NCBI GenBank assembly: GCA_947247005.1
Contig: OX365948.1
Location: 41,668,601-41,732,600 of the forward strand
Direction of reading: 5' to 3'
Source: Spisula solida
Taxonomy: Eukaryota > Mollusca > Bivalvia > Venerida > Mactridae
DNA length: 64,000 nt
The stretch's first letter is position 1. Each line of letters opens with the position of its first letter. Of this stretch, positions 1 to 13,069 are shown piece by piece. The notes below the pieces were generated by a model. That model did no database searches. It saw nothing but the letters and a program-made list of their open reading frames with translations, and was not told where the DNA came from. The translations under genes and the position numbers were made by a program.

Positions 1-98
1 ATCCACAAGAATGCGTCTACGGACAGACTGACTGACGGCACGACAAGCTGAATCCAGTATACCCCCCTTAGAACTCATTGTGCGGGGGTATAAGAACA
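1..98 (-). repeat. Truncated copy of the 'gggggtatactggattc' repeat
   Basis: Reverse-complement relative of 11145-11262: both carry an invariant tail made of gtccgt/gtctgt runs, 'actggattc' and a 'gggggtata' end. The window edge cuts it. Confidence 0.65.
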
Positions 99-708
99 CA
101 AAGAAGGGATACCCTGCACATTCAGTTCCTGGAATTGAAATCATATCTACATTAGTACAACCATTCTAGAGCAAAACCGGCGGGAAACCCAAAGTTTTGT
201 TGTTAGGCAGAGGTTGTTGCTACGGAGAGGTAACATGAATAGTAAATTTTACTGTGGAACAAAATGATCATATTGCAAAACAGAAGTAATTGCTCATGGG
301 AGGGACGCTCTAGAGAGGTTGCACTGCATATATAGCAACAAAAGATCTTGTTAAGTGCCAATTTGTTACAATAATATGAATAATAACGTCTTTATTTTCT
401 ATGGATAACATAATTGGCAAACAAGTTTTCATTATGGTCCACAAATGAATGTGCCAGGTGTTGAGTTCTGTCAAATATTAATTGTGACCCTTGTAACATT
501 ACTTTGTGGAACCAGCATGGGGGTAACAGCCACTTTTATCTAACAGCATCACTTTGTTTTCAGTTTATTTCAGTCTTTTATGGGGGGGGGGGGGGGTCGG
601 TAGTTATTCAGTCATTATATTATTATGCCAAACAATTGACCTGGCCAGTTTACCTGTAACTATCAAAACATACTCTAACCAGTTTTCCAGGAAGTCATTA
701 TCCACCAG

Positions 709-1797
709 CAGGGGCGGATCCAGGATTTGGCGTTAGGGGGGGCGTACATTCTTGTATTGATACCCCCCCCCCCAAGAAAATACGCGAGCGAAGCGAGCAA
801 GAAAAAACTGTATCTCCGAGAAGCATTCCACACAATTTCGTTCTTTATCTTAAAATATTCATTGATGAAGTTAATGTGAGAGCAAGGCGAGCAAGAATAT
901 ATGAATTAATTATTTGAGCAGCATATCCCTCATACTCATACCCTACTTGACAAAATTAACTGATAGTGGTTGTGCGAGCGCAGTGAGCAAGAAAAAATGC
1001 AATAATCTATTTCAGCAGCAAACACCACATCCTTATTACTTGGTTATATTCACTGATGTAGTAATTGTAAGAATTAGAAAAAAAATCAGTGTTTATCTGA
1101 GCAGCATACCCAACCAACTCATTGGTAAATCAAAACTTGGCGGCCTTCATTGAATTTACGTAGTTCTACAGCGAGCGAAGCTAGCAAGAAAATTTGTTGT
1201 TTATATGAGCAGCATAGCCAGGACTAACGATTATCGACTGGATAATATTCACTGATATATATATATAGCTTCTGTAAATTCGTCACGAAGAAAAAATGCA
1301 ATGTCTAACTGAGCAGCATACTCTGCGAACTCCAGGGCTTCAGTTTTGTTTAAGAGGAAATGTGAAATACTTGGGATCCAGCGACTAGGGAGACCAGTGG
1401 CTTTCTGCCTCGTGACTTTTTAAATATAAGCACGGAATTCGTCAGCTGCATTTTGAGTTATCTTATTTTTTAATGAAAATGACAGGTTTATAAGAAAATC
1501 AAGCCAACTATATTACTGACTTGTCGGACATTTTTAATGTGCAAGAATCTCGGCAATTCTGTAGTTGATGTTTGGCATTATGCTTCCAATCAGTCCCATA
1601 TTTTTTTTTTGCATAGAGCATTAAGTTCACTTAAAAATCCATTAATTTATTATTGTGTTATTGACGCGAGCGAAGGGAGCGAAAAAAAATTGCATATCAA
1701 TATTGTTCTTACATCTAATCTATGATTAAATTACCTAGGCTCCGGCGATTTTAGGGGGGGCGTACGCCGGGTCCGCGCCCCCTTGGATCCGCCTATG
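709..1797. mobile_element. TIR element, 1,089 bp, with 6-bp flanking repeat
   Basis: Ends CAGGGGCGGATCCAGG and (complement of the right end) CATAGGCGGATCCAAGG. Identical CACCAG hexamers flank it at 703-708 and 1798-1803. The interior carries several worn copies of a 'gcgagcgaagcgagcaagaaaa' motif (near 784, 882, 973, 1171, 1665). No transposase is seen, so it is non-autonomous. The hexamer duplication does not fit a standard 8-bp hAT site. Confidence 0.7.
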
Positions 1798-2544
1798 CAC
1801 CAGTACCAACTTGCTCCATCTGCAAGCAGCTGACAAAATGACAGACAACACATGTGGAGGACATGATGGTAGCCAATGTAGTGGAAGATCATCAAGACAT
1901 TACTTAGAGGACAATACCGAGCGGAGGCCTAAAAATGGGACCGCAAGAAGCATAATCGCCCGAGCCCAAAGGTGTTTATGTGAAACGAGTGCCGTGTATC
2001 AAGACCCCCGTCCTCTATGTCTTGTATTGTCAGCCCTCACATGAGGGTCAGTTGAGTTATAATGGTCCAACAAAATAAATAATCAGAGGAAAACAGCTCA
2101 AATCTTTACTATTGGTAGTAACATGAGTATTATAAGATTATGACTGGATCAGTGTATTTTTTATAGCCAAACAGAAGCACACTGTGGCACTTGCCTTGAT
2201 GAAACTCAGTGAAATTTAAAGATGACCAAAATAAACATGTTTAATGATGGAAACACACCCAAAATATACCCGAGAAAGTACTAATTAGTACTTGCCTCCG
2301 TGCTTTGTTGTCTCTGGATATGGCCTTGTATAAAGAAAACAATCATACTGTGCAATGGGTATATGGTTTACAAACAAAAACATTCTGTCTTGCATAAATA
2401 TAATCCAGTTACTATTCGACCAGGGATACCTGACAGTGACGTCACATTGTGTTTACAATCCGATGTTTACTTTATTAATTGTTCTACAAAAATGTGGATT
2501 ATCATTATATTTCTTTACCTATAATCTCAATATGATATCGTAGT

Positions 2545-2612
2545 CGTGAGGATAACGGGGCAGTATTAGTAGTTGAAAGGTATCGAGTTCGAACCCCGTC
2601 AGCGTAACTTTT
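2545..2612 (+). repeat. tRNA-like fragment, probably SINE
   Basis: A GAGTTCGAACCCCGTC stretch matches a B-box with its T-stem. Upstream, 'gtagtcgtgaggataacgggg' could be a worn A-box region. No full cloverleaf can be drawn. Confidence 0.3.
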
Positions 2613-3684
2613 TCCCACTCGTAACTATTTTGCAATTGAATACAAATTATGTGTGAAAAATGAATTACATCTTTGTCATTTCACTAAACTTTAGATGGCT
2701 AATTTGAATGGCTAAGAACGTGTTTTAGATTATTGCAGTGAGTCTCTTTTTAAGAATAATGAGAAAGCAGCGTCTGTTCTAAACGTGTTTTAGAGATAAT
2801 GTGATTTTTAAGAGCTTGTATTAATCATAAGGCAAAAGAATATTTTCAAATTCGTTATTGTATTAAATCATTAAATATGTTTCCCGTATATCGTACAAAA
2901 AATACATTCATATAGTTTGTCTACCACAAGCTTTGAACTTGGACCACCTGTGTGAGAAGCAGCCTACACATCCACAGGACCAGGTTTTGTTTGGACTATT
3001 AGAATTGATAAGGACATACTTCTATTTAATAAAATCATTAATCCGTTGGGGATATACCCTGATTATTTATAGATTGTTGACAAAATGACGTAACTGTCAA
3101 AAATTGTTGGTCGGATAGTAGGATCTGGTGACAGTGACATAGCCGTTAATGTGTACACAGAAGATTACAACCATTGTCTGAATAGGTAGAGCGAATATAG
3201 TTTGTTAGTTTAGCATTGAAATTATGGCTGTCTGTTTAAGCCTTTTAAATTGGTTTTACACCGTAATAGTGGACTCGACCTAGTGGACTCGACCGCTGCC
3301 TCACTGTATTCTTACCCTGACTGGACTATAACTTACAAAACAACAGAAAGCCTCATAAATAATTTCAATCAAACAGAATCACAGTGAAAGGTTAGGAATG
3401 AACTAATTACATCATTAACACAACATAAAACAATGTTGATTAAAGAGTGCGGATGTGTTTTTGATGGTTGGTAATACATACCTGATAAGGACATAGGTGC
3501 ATTGTAAGATGTCTAGTGCACATTGATTGGAATCTATCTAATACATCCAATGTTCTGCATTGACCTCCTACGCAAAGTCTATAAAACTGGTAACAATTTA
3601 GCAGCAAACTGCAAATTGCAAAAGCCTTCCCATATTTGCACATTGCCAAAAATATTGGCACGATCTTCGACTTTCCTGAAGATT

Positions 3685-3702
3685 ATCGGCTACGTAGCCG
3701 AT
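3685..3702. repeat. 18-bp perfect palindrome
   Basis: ATCGGCTACGTAGCCGAT. Isolated, in gene-free sequence. It may be chance. Confidence 0.6.
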
Positions 3703-4181
3703 GAGTCATACCAGCGAGCTCAGCATTTTCATTCCGGATTTATTGACATTCACATTATATTCATGTCCGTATTACTATTATGAAAATAATTCCAGAAAAT
3801 CAGACACAATAGCAATGTGGATTCTGGCGAACAAAATATTTCATAGATGGAAGTTATTTGACACGATTCAGTATAGGAAAGGTTTCTTTTTATAAACATG
3901 GATTGCGTCAATATATTGATGAAAATGAAGGCATTTTGTCATTCTCGCAAGCAAAAACATGTTTACCCTCTCCGTATGTGTTTAAACCAGTAACTAAAAG
4001 GGCTGATCTTTTTAACAAATCACCACTATTTGACATTATATCATATTATATAAAGTTTGCTTTTAAAAATAAATAATAATGATCAAAACTAACGGGCAGG
4101 GGTCAAGGTGAGACAGCATGTAACAAGTGTACATACCTAATGAAAAGTAGAAAAATTCTGTTTTTGAACTTTGAAATGCTA

Positions 4182-4480
4182 CTCAGGGTTTTCTAACTTT
4201 GGGACAGGGCCTCTTACCCTTTATTTTGGGGAAAATATTTGTTTTGTTTATCATGGCAACGTTGGGATCCAATTTCATAGAGGTATTCTTTACATTTAGT
4301 GGAAGCTGGAAAATTTTAAAGATTTTGAAATTTGAAATGATAACAGGGCTTTTCTTACCTTGAGACACGGCCCTTACCCCAATTTTTTTATGGCAACATT
4401 GAGAACCAACTTCATGGAGATATTCTTCACATTTAGAGAACTTGGACAATATGGAGATTGTTTGCCTGTGGAATACACCT
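4182..4480. repeat. Two-copy diverged tandem repeat, about 137-bp step
   Basis: 'caacgttgggatccaatttc' followed by 'agaggtattctttacattta' near 4258 recurs as 'caacattgagaaccaacttc' and 'ggagatattcttcacattta' near 4395. The 'gggcct/ggccc' lines before each also match. Confidence 0.6.
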
Positions 4481-5756
4481 AACAAGTACAGCCCAGGCTA
4501 TATATGGGAGTAGTGACACAATTAAGTAAATTAAGGAAAAGGGTAATACTGCTCCATAATAATAAGGGATCCTGAGACGCTTGCATGTAACATCAATTTG
4601 TTGGCTTGTCATGGAACAAGTTCTTGCAGACAAATGAAATTTTCTCTGGGAAAGGAAGACATTGAAACAATAAGTCGGAACCTTGTTATTAGTGTCAATA
4701 TCTCCGAGTCAAACCCTAACATTTCCAAATCTCTCAATTACACATGTTAGAGCGATAAAAACCATGATTTTCACACATTTAGTGAAGGTACTAAATTATG
4801 TCTTCGTAGCCAATCAAAGTATTGATTTTAGAATTTCAACAACAAATCCGAGAACATTTAAATTGTACAATCAAGTGAGGACTGGAACACTGGGAGTAAG
4901 TGCATTACAAACATTTACCTAGTACATGCTTATTTGAAGACGTATTTTCTAACATAATTATGTTTGATGACATGATAGCTGTGGAGAAATTATAAATATT
5001 TACATTAATTAAAATTGTTACCATTAAAGAGGATGTAGCACTATTTTTTACAAATTACAAATTTACTTCAATCTTTTTCAAATTGTTATTTTAATAATTG
5101 TATCTTCATTACAAACTTTCAAATTAAACTATAGAAGAATTGCTTCAGTGTACAGATCTTTATTCATTAATGCTTTAATGAATTTTGGGGGAAGGCACAT
5201 AATATTGCGTTTTGCTGCTTTGCATGCTGTAAAATAATAATTTTTGTGGAAGTTAAATTTTCGTTAATTTCGTGTTGAACTCTAGGCTCGAAATTTAATC
5301 CCGAGATCAATCAACCACCCAAATATGGAACATTGATTTCCTCTGCAGTGTTTTGTAATTTAAAAATGTAAGACCCACAAAATTATATTTTTTATAAAAG
5401 ATTTAATGCCCATGAAGCTAAAATATCGTACAGACTACATCAAAACCAGTATTTGTATTTGATTTTTAAAAGCATGGCTGTGTAATCAAAGAACTGAATT
5501 TTTTTAGCAAAACGATCTTCTGTATTTTTTCATAAAGTTCACTCGTATCTACTTTAACGATAAATCACAATTTAAATTAGGACATGAAAATATGTCAACA
5601 CATCTCCTTTAATGAGATAATCGGTTGATGAATAATATTACCTTTACAATCAAAAGTGTGATTACTTTGCAGATAATGTCAATATTTGATTAATTTAATA
5701 ATTATAATTTCAATGAAAATTGATGAGGCACTTACACATTGGTTGGAGAAACTAGG

Positions 5757-6125
5757 CAGTGATTTTTCTTGAACAAAATTAAACAGCCTGTGCCCATAAA
5801 ATTGGGAAATTTTAGCGTGACAATTTGCGAAATTGGGAAATATTAAAAAAGATTGTTTTGGTTAAAATTTTTCATATTTTGCTATTTTTTACTGATAATA
5901 CTCATGTTATATGTAGCAACCACTTCTGCAAATTTGGAAATCTATCGTTTTGACTTGAAAACAGTCATACCGTTAGTTGCTTGTTTAAAATTAAACCAGC
6001 CAGAAAAAAGGGGGACATTATGCATTCTTTTCGGGACAAAATTATTACTTTTTGAGAAAAATGGATGTCATTTGCTAGAGGAAAGTGCCTATATTCGGCC
6101 CTAAAAACAGCCAAAAAAATCACTG
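5757..6125. mobile_element. TIR MITE with CAGTGATTTTT ends, 369 bp
   Basis: Left end CAGTGATTTTTCTTG, right end complement CAGTGATTTTTTTGGC. The ends resemble hAT termini, but no clean 8-bp duplication is visible. The open frame at 5853-6104 inside it looks accidental. Confidence 0.55.
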
Positions 6126-6699
6126 GTAGGTGTGCCCATAGACATGTCCATAGTTCTTTGATATAGGAGGGTGTAACTAAACATTACTTGTATAACAAGA
6201 AACCTCTTAGTGAACTTCTCGGATGATCTAAGGGAGATAACGAAGGGGGCATACAAACAATGCTACATGTAGTGGGGAGGATTTTACGTTACTTTGTATA
6301 ATTACTTAATGTTGTCATAGAAGAATCAGATCGCATATTCCACCAATGTAGCTGAAATTACCTGTTCTTGGCATATAATTTAAGCTTCATTTTCAGAGAT
6401 TGTATCAGTAAAGAAATCAAATGACTTTCAAAGTGTGTTTGACACTGTTTGTTTTTTATTGCATTGCCAGGCGACAGTCTGTCATTCTTGCACGGAAAGC
6501 TGTGAATTAAATTCAAATAAGAGGCTTACAAACCTTTGAAACTTAGATTTGAAGAGACCCACTATTAAAGTCAACAAATTTTTGACATGGCACAGGCACT
6601 GTTGAAATCTAGCACACAACCAGTGGCATAGCCAGCAAAACAGACGTGCTTACATAACATCAATTTTAAATAAAAAAATATAACAAGAGATGTTTGTAA

Positions 6700-7175
6700 C
6701 GTAAAACATGTATGCCCCCACGGCAGCCCAATAGTCAGAAATGGTAAAGGTCACAAAGACCTTGACCTTTCACCTACTGACCTAAAATCAATAGGGGTCA
6801 TCTATTTTTGCAGTCCAACATCCATGTGAAGTTTGAGGATCATGGGTGCAAGCCTTCATGAGTTATTGAGCGGAAACCGTTTTGCTGTCAAAGGGCTAAG
6901 CAACCTTGACCTTGGACCAGCTGACCTGAAAATGAATAGGGGTCATCTATTATTGCTGACCAACATCCATGATGATGTTTCAAGATCATGGGTGCAAGTG
7001 CTAAAAAGTTAATGGAAACCGATTTGATTCCAAAGGGCAAAGTGACCTTGACCATTCACTCGCGATCACTCAGCAAAATAAAATTCGATATTACACCAAA
7101 ATCAACAAATATGCTCTATATGGTGCGAAATAAAAACCATGTGACTGCCCCCACCCTTCCCCAGGGTTGTTTCAA
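6700..7175. repeat. Dispersed tgacct/gggtcatcta repeat, two or more internal copies
   Basis: Two successive segments share 'gacct-aaaat-aataggggtcatctat', 'ccaacatccatg' and 'gatcatgggtgcaag' (about 6770-6855 and 6905-7000). The same text recurs near 24605-24715. The left end is 'tatgcccccacgg'. No coding frame is credible. Confidence 0.6.
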
Positions 7176-10100
7176 TTGACATTAAGCAGTCATACTATAT
7201 AGCTACTCATTATAACTGGCTGCTTAAAACAGCTTTATGCACATTGATATTTGTTATTTGATTATAAAATATTACTCAAGTGTGTTAGATAGCAGAAGGG
7301 ACATAAATCCAGTGACGTTAACATACAAAAGATTACATGGTTATCTCCCTTAACAAATAGCTGTAATGATACCATTTTGTACAGCCAGGATTTACGTATT
7401 CTTTGGTATAGTCCATTAATACGATCTTTGATTAATTGTGCTGTTTAAAGAAAAAAAGATTCCTTCCAATCCAGGGGTCATTAACCAATTAGGCAGAGAC
7501 AGCACAGTACCTAAAACTGGTTTTTATTTTGAGTGTCAGACTCCTGTGATCACAATAAAAACGTGCCTCGGTAGACACATTTGCCAAATTGGAAACAATG
7601 ATTTGACAAGTCCATGAACTTACATCTACAATAATGACAAGAATACCTTCAAGAATTCTACCCCTGTTAGATTCAAGATAGCTGCGACAACGATTGCTTT
7701 CCTCCAATTGCTTGAGAAATTGTGTTTTTTAACTGCGCAGCTTCTGCATCACGGGAGGCTGACATTCCAGTCGGGTTCACCGTCTAACGCTACTCGGGGG
7801 CTGGTTCAAAACTATGTCAAGTAGGCTTATGTAAAATTTACATATACAGTAGATCTAGTAAGCAAACTATGATGGCATACATGTACTTTTGAACAACGGT
7901 CTTGTTATGCCGTTAAATGGGCGTCATGTCATTATCTATACGCCTGTCATTAGAGTATTTATACAAGTACGTTTCAACAGTGCCAAAAGCAACAAATCGG
8001 ACTTTCACAGAAAACAACAGAGCACACATTCACCGAAAGGCACAAAAATGAACGGTGTACAAATTGTAAGCTCTGTATGAAGAAATTGGCACCGGTCAAA
8101 CTTAGATGGCAGTTTTCATAAGTAAAGTGCGAAATGTGGCATTCTGGTTGCCGCGACACAATGAAAAGTTTGAAAGTCAAAGTCTTAATTTATTTAATGT
8201 CGGAAATTTGGTAGATCTACAAACAAAATAACATAAGCTATGTATAGCTTTTGTCCGACAAAAGACTTTGTGAAGACTTTGTGCTGGCACCCTCTGAGCA
8301 ACCAAATACATATTTGTCCTTTGTCTGACCATGCAGCTACAAATATTTAATAAACACACTTTGTTGTGTTAGTTTTCCGTCGCGACAATTTCTTGTTCTT
8401 GCATTTTGGCCACAAAAAGATAACACATCGGAAAAGGAAGGCATTGTTCTACAGAAAAGATAACACATCGGAAAAGGAAGGCATTGTTCTACAGAAAAGA
8501 TAACACATCGGAAAAGGAAGGCATTGTTCTACAGAAAAGATAGCACATCAGAAAAGGAAGGCATTGTTCTACAGAAACAGCAGATCATGAAATACCAATT
8601 AATGTGCAAGTCACTACATATCTAGCTCTGCGTGAAAGAACACGCACACAATTACCCATTTTACATTGGAAGTAACTGCAAGACACACTTTCAGTCTGCG
8701 GATAAAAAATCCGTTTTATTTTATGAGAGTTGGTAAGGTTTTTTTCATTTACACCAATTTTGGTTCTAATCAGCATTGGAGTCCAACCTGATCGCAAACC
8801 GACTATACATAAATTTACATTCTTCTGCATTCATGTAGCCCTATCTCGTTGAACCATATTCGGTTTAACTAAAAAAAATCTAATAAAATATTTCACTGTC
8901 GCTAAGGCGTTAAGTTAATACCATACTCGAATTCAAAGCACTGAGAGTGCTGATTGGAGGCGATCTGGTTGCTGCTACTAAAGCTTAAACCGACTTTACA
9001 CGTTTAATGTTCGTTTTTTTACTGCCGAGCTTGTCTTGAATGTCAAAAAAGGCATATGTGACTATATAGGCATGTTGGGTATCTAAATAATTGTAAAACG
9101 GGGCATATTAATTTATATGTAATACGTGTATTGAATGCGTATATCAAAAGTGGCTTTAAAATAATACTACGCGCCTATTTATAAGATTGTACAGTACCGT
9201 CTTGTAATCACTTCCCTCACAGCGTGAGACAGTCTATAGAAAGCGGTTACTATAGCCACACCAAATGATTGCATAACAGTACTTTGCAGACGATATACGA
9301 TTTATTGATAAAACCATCACGTGACCATGGTCTGAAGTTTCTAAAAATAGCTATACAGCCGGGACATTTGATGAACACGTCATTTTCATTTTACGAAACA
9401 AGTTCGATATCGCCTCAGCGGAGTGATTATATGCAAAAATATCGATTTAACGTACAGTTTCACCATCATTGTTGATCTTAGAATAAAAAATGTTGCTGAT
9501 TGAACTAAATCAGTTTAAAAATTTGGAGAAACATATGTAGCAGTATTGGGAATGTTGACAGTTTCTGGAACTACTTGAATGCGGATTCACATTGGGCATT
9601 TGTTTTCAAACATGACAGTTGCATATAATTAAATCTAGTTAGGACTAATGTCTTTTTAAGATCCCGTTACAAAAAGTATGTATTTATTAACGACATTTCA
9701 ATAGACAAAATTTTAACATTCGAACATTTGAATCGTTATAAACAATAATACCATTCTGCACAATGTGCATGCAAAGAAGTACTTGAGGAGACATTTGAAT
9801 GTAGATCGTTCTTCTTATTCGCAATGTTGTCACTTGAATAGCAGACCTGTCTGAAATAATTGTAGGGCGAAAAGGAAAAAATAAGTGCACATTGGTAAAT
9901 ATTTCCAGGGCAGCCCTGGTTTGTATTATGAGGCGCGATTTTGTATACAGAATTACGTACATTTTTTCCCATACAGATTCAGCGGATATGTTTTCAGGCA
10001 GGAACAAATAAATTATGTATTACTGCGGATAATGAAACATTGATACATTAGAATAGATTGTCACTTTACCTGCAGGGAGTATCGACCAGAAGACTTCAGA

Positions 10101-10984
10101 AGGACAACGACTGAACTAGGCATCTACTAAATTAACATCCTTACGATGAATGTGAGGTACGTTTTCTTTACGTAATGATAGTGACACTAGTAAGGTTGAG
10201 TAGTGTCTTTTCGATTGCATATTTAAGTTTGAAAATTATTATTATTATCTCGTTGTCTCGTATATCCGTGCTTCTTAATAGTTTCATCGGCGCATGCCCC
10301 GGTCGGTGCTCAGAATTATGTCATGTTATTATACACTGTAACATGTTATCTCAAAGATTATTGCGTCTGACTAGTGACGTTCATGAACACGAGGCACACG
10401 TACAAACTGATTTTAAATTACAAATAAAGGCTACTTTTAACACTAACTTCAACTTTCAATAATTCTTACTCGGTAACGCCACAGCTAATTACTTTACAAG
10501 TGTACTTGCTGTGAGGTTTGGCGTCTTGAAATTACAAACAAAATGTAGCCCATAAAATTGGTATAATTCTTGCTGTGTCTATAATAGTCTTGATCGATTT
10601 ATAATGCCGTAACGATGCGGCAAATCGTATTTTCGAGTATGTGTACGTGACATGCATTGCATGTGTCCTGCAAGTTGTCAAACTCAGCATGCGCAGATAA
10701 TTGTTTCTTGTAAGATGCAATAAAGTAATAGTACATGTATAATTATTTTACGGAGGTAACATAAGAAATGAAACTTTTATATACACAGACAAGCATTTGT
10801 TTCGTAAATACATGTACATTGTTGTTACCACAGGCAAGTTTCGTATATTATCTCATTTCAATAACACTGCACATAAAAGGAGATAATAAACGACGATTGC
10901 CTGTGCTTGTTACATGCTTGGGTTCGGGAGGTCGCGGATACGACTGACTGGTGCGGTAGACTGAACATCGGAGTCTCGGATATT
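7176..10984. other. Gene-free stretch
   Basis: Apart from the 40-bp minisatellite at 8415-8578, I see no gene or element. Frames up to 106 codons lack codon or motif support. Confidence 0.5.
8415..8578 (+). repeat. 40-bp minisatellite, four copies
   Basis: Unit 'agaaaagataacacatcgga' plus 'aaaggaaggcattgttctac'. Three copies are near-identical; the fourth has two changes. The unit resembles part of the dispersed 'atcggacagggaaggcagc' motif found at 11 kb, 18.5 kb and 32.6 kb. Confidence 0.9.
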
Positions 10985-11090
10985 CTGTTTGTCACTGATT
11001 CTTTTCATTTTCACAAATCTTCTCGAAATTCTGCTGTTTCTGTGGAGTGTTACTTTTCCTGTCCGAATTATTATTACCCTTTTTAAAACA
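10985..11090 (-). repeat. Dispersed 'cggacagggaaggcagcact' motif, copy at 11 kb
   Basis: The minus strand reads 'gggtaataataattcggaca', then 'ggaaaagtaacactccacag', then 'aaacagcagaa'. It abuts the 'tatactcccgcacaacgag' repeat, so both may belong to a longer mobile unit. Confidence 0.5.
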
Positions 11091-11144
11091 TTTTTTCTCA
11101 ATATTGGGATTGTCTTATCTTTGATATATTCAAGTGTTTTTCAA

Positions 11145-11262
11145 GTGAGATTTTTATACTCCCGCACAACGAGTTGTAAGGGGGGTATACTGGATTCACT
11201 TGTCTGTCTGTCCGTCCGTCAGTCAGTCTGTCCGTTGACGCATTCTTGTGGACGCAACTCCT
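11145..11262 (+). repeat. 'tatactcccgcacaacgag...gacgcattcttgtgga' repeat
   Basis: Opposite-strand match to the sequence at the start of the window. It has the start 'tatactcccgca', a pyrimidine/GT tract (tgtctgtctgtccgtccgtc) and 'gcattcttgtgga'. It follows a copy of the dispersed 'cggacaggaaag' motif. Confidence 0.65.
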
Positions 11263-11575
11263 CCTACGGTTTTGGCAGGATGTCGCTCAAACTTTCACAG
11301 ATGAACAACCTCAACATATTGATGTGCATGAAGAAAAGAATTTGCGCTGCGATGAATTCTGGCAGAATTATGGCCCTTTGCCGGCGGGGTATGTTAGTCT
11401 GCCGAATGGCGACAGCTCTAGTTTTGTACTGAATCAGGGGTTCATCTATCTAAAATCGACTAACGGACGAACGGTGTGATTACTAGATACTGGTGCATAA
11501 AAAGCGGTTATAATGGACAAACCCTTCACAGATAGTGGTTAAACTGGTTAGATCATTTAGCAGTATGCCCCACAC

Positions 11576-11600
11576 TCGTACACACACACACACACACACA
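11576..11600. repeat. (CA)n microsatellite
   Basis: About ten CA units, followed by a 'gacccggattcaaatccggt' inverted stretch. Confidence 0.8.
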
Positions 11601-11727
11601 TCCTGTGTGGCGACCCGGATTCAAATCCGGTTGGGGGCAAACATATATGCCTGCCATATTTCAGCATAACGCTGTCTGGCAAATAAAGACTATTAAAAAA
11701 ATTAACATCCAATATGTCAATATGACA

Positions 11728-12640
11728 CATGGGCGTAGGAGCGCGTCTTCAACATTGGGGGGGGGGGGGGGGACAAACATTTGGGAGAGGGGGGGGGGGC
11801 TAAACATTTGTTTGAGATATGTGGGGGTCACATTAAGTGTTAATAACCTATAGTGAATGTTTGTGTTTATAATCACTAAGGTAAGGTATATCTACTAAGT
11901 TGTTTCCTTGTCAAAATACCGGGTAATAAAATTGAATCCTATCGTAAACTAGTATTGTTGTTGTTGTTTATTATGTTGTTTATTTATTAGGTTGTTGTTA
12001 ATCTGTTTCTCTTTTTCAGTGGACCATATTGAAAATTGATATTACTGTCAAATATGTAATCCACAATAAATAAAGTCGTTATTATTATTATTGTAAGTAG
12101 GGGGTCCGGGGGCATGCTCCCCCGTTAATTTTTTTAAAACATTGGATCAATCTGGTGCGTTCTGAGATAATTATTTGGTATGTAAAAAGACATGTTTCGT
12201 TACAAGATCAATCAAAATTAAGTCCTTATTTTGTAAATATTTTTTCTAAGTATTGCACAGATGCCCGAATTCTGAGAGTTAACTTAAGTGGCTTTAATAG
12301 TAAGGCAATTTAACATAGCAATGACAAAGTTTAAAAGCAATATAGGAGCTGGTGCAAACTTTATGTATTTCTGTAGTTCTTGTACCTGTTTTCAACAGTT
12401 ACGAGATAAGATATTTCATAGATTAAAATCATTTTGCGAGCGAAGCGAGCACGAAAATTCACATTTTATACTTTTTAACCAGGGATAAAAGGCAAATTAC
12501 CTATTACAAGACTATTTTAGGCGGAAAATTATGAATATGGTCTGAATTATTGGGGGGGGGGGGGCAAACGATATGTTGCCCCCCCTGTCCTAACATTGAG
12601 GGGGCCTGGCCCCCCTGGCCCCCCTTCTCCTACGCCCATG
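11728..12640. mobile_element. TIR element, GGGCGTAGGAG family, copy 1
   Basis: Begins CATGGGCGTAGGAGCG and ends CTCCTACGCCCATG, a matching inverted pair, with TGACA on each side (11723-11727, 12641-12645). Long G and C runs lie just inside the ends. A 'gcgagcgaagcgagcacgaaaa' motif lies near 12427. About 0.9 kb, no coding capacity. A second copy in opposite orientation is at 17026-17762. Confidence 0.75.
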
Positions 12641-12888
12641 TGACAACTATCGTTTTGTTCTGTTCCTAAGAGAACAATACGAAACTAAACATGCCTTGTT
12701 AAATACTGATGAACTATAGTTTAGAACAAACTCCTCACAGACAGTGGTTCATTGTTGACAGTATAGTGTCATGAATGTGTGTAAAAAGTAGCATCCTTTT
12801 GTACTTTCAAAATAGTTTCTGCACTTAGTCCTTAGAACTACATCTTGTTCACTAAACCCGTAGGTGCAATCTGTGACAATATCGTTTC

Positions 12889-13069
12889 TATACCAATGAT
12901 TCTTCAATTGTACTAAGCTTCAACCCAAACTATCTTGTTTCACTCGACAAGACACTACAACGTATCAAAGATCATACGACTCAAAGAATGTCTGAAAGAT
13001 ATGGACAATTTGTTGAAATTAAATGAAGACAAAACAGATGTAAATATGTTAGTACCAAAACGGGCATAG
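12889..13069 (+). pseudogene. Decayed non-LTR retrotransposon reverse-transcriptase fragment
   Basis: In one frame the sequence reads TNDSSIVLSFNPNYLVSLDK and, after a frame slip, CLKDMDNLLKLNEDKTDVNM. This follows the order of the palm region of CR1/L2/RTE-like reverse transcriptases: a degenerate 'ADD' box with a trailing hydrophobic run, then 'WM..N.LKLN.DKT'. The catalytic aspartates are lost, a frameshift separates the halves and a stop follows, so it is a fossil. Confidence 0.6.

Larger units (their letters stand above)
1804..5756. other. Gene-free stretch
   Basis: Short frames only, none with family features. It holds the tRNA-like fragment near 2545, the palindrome at 3685 and the duplicated repeat at 4182-4480; otherwise nothing stands out. 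Confidence 0.55.

Noticed and set aside
2921..2995. Possible tRNA on the minus strand
   Set aside because: A stem-like 'ctgcttctcacacag' is present, but there is no acceptor stem and only a weak B-box.
8415..8578. CRISPR-like array
   Set aside because: The copies are directly adjacent 40-bp units without spacers, in a eukaryotic genome.
9687..10007. 106-codon minus frame
   Set aside because: No domain, no good context, and it overlaps another random frame on the same strand.
10175..10462. 95-codon plus frame rich in I, L and V
   Set aside because: Hydrophobic start from AT-rich codons, no homology that I recognise, no neighbouring exons.
11600..11640. tRNA B-box-like 'ggattcaaatccgg'
   Set aside because: No A-box and no stem; it is next to a CA microsatellite and is probably the tail of a worn repeat.
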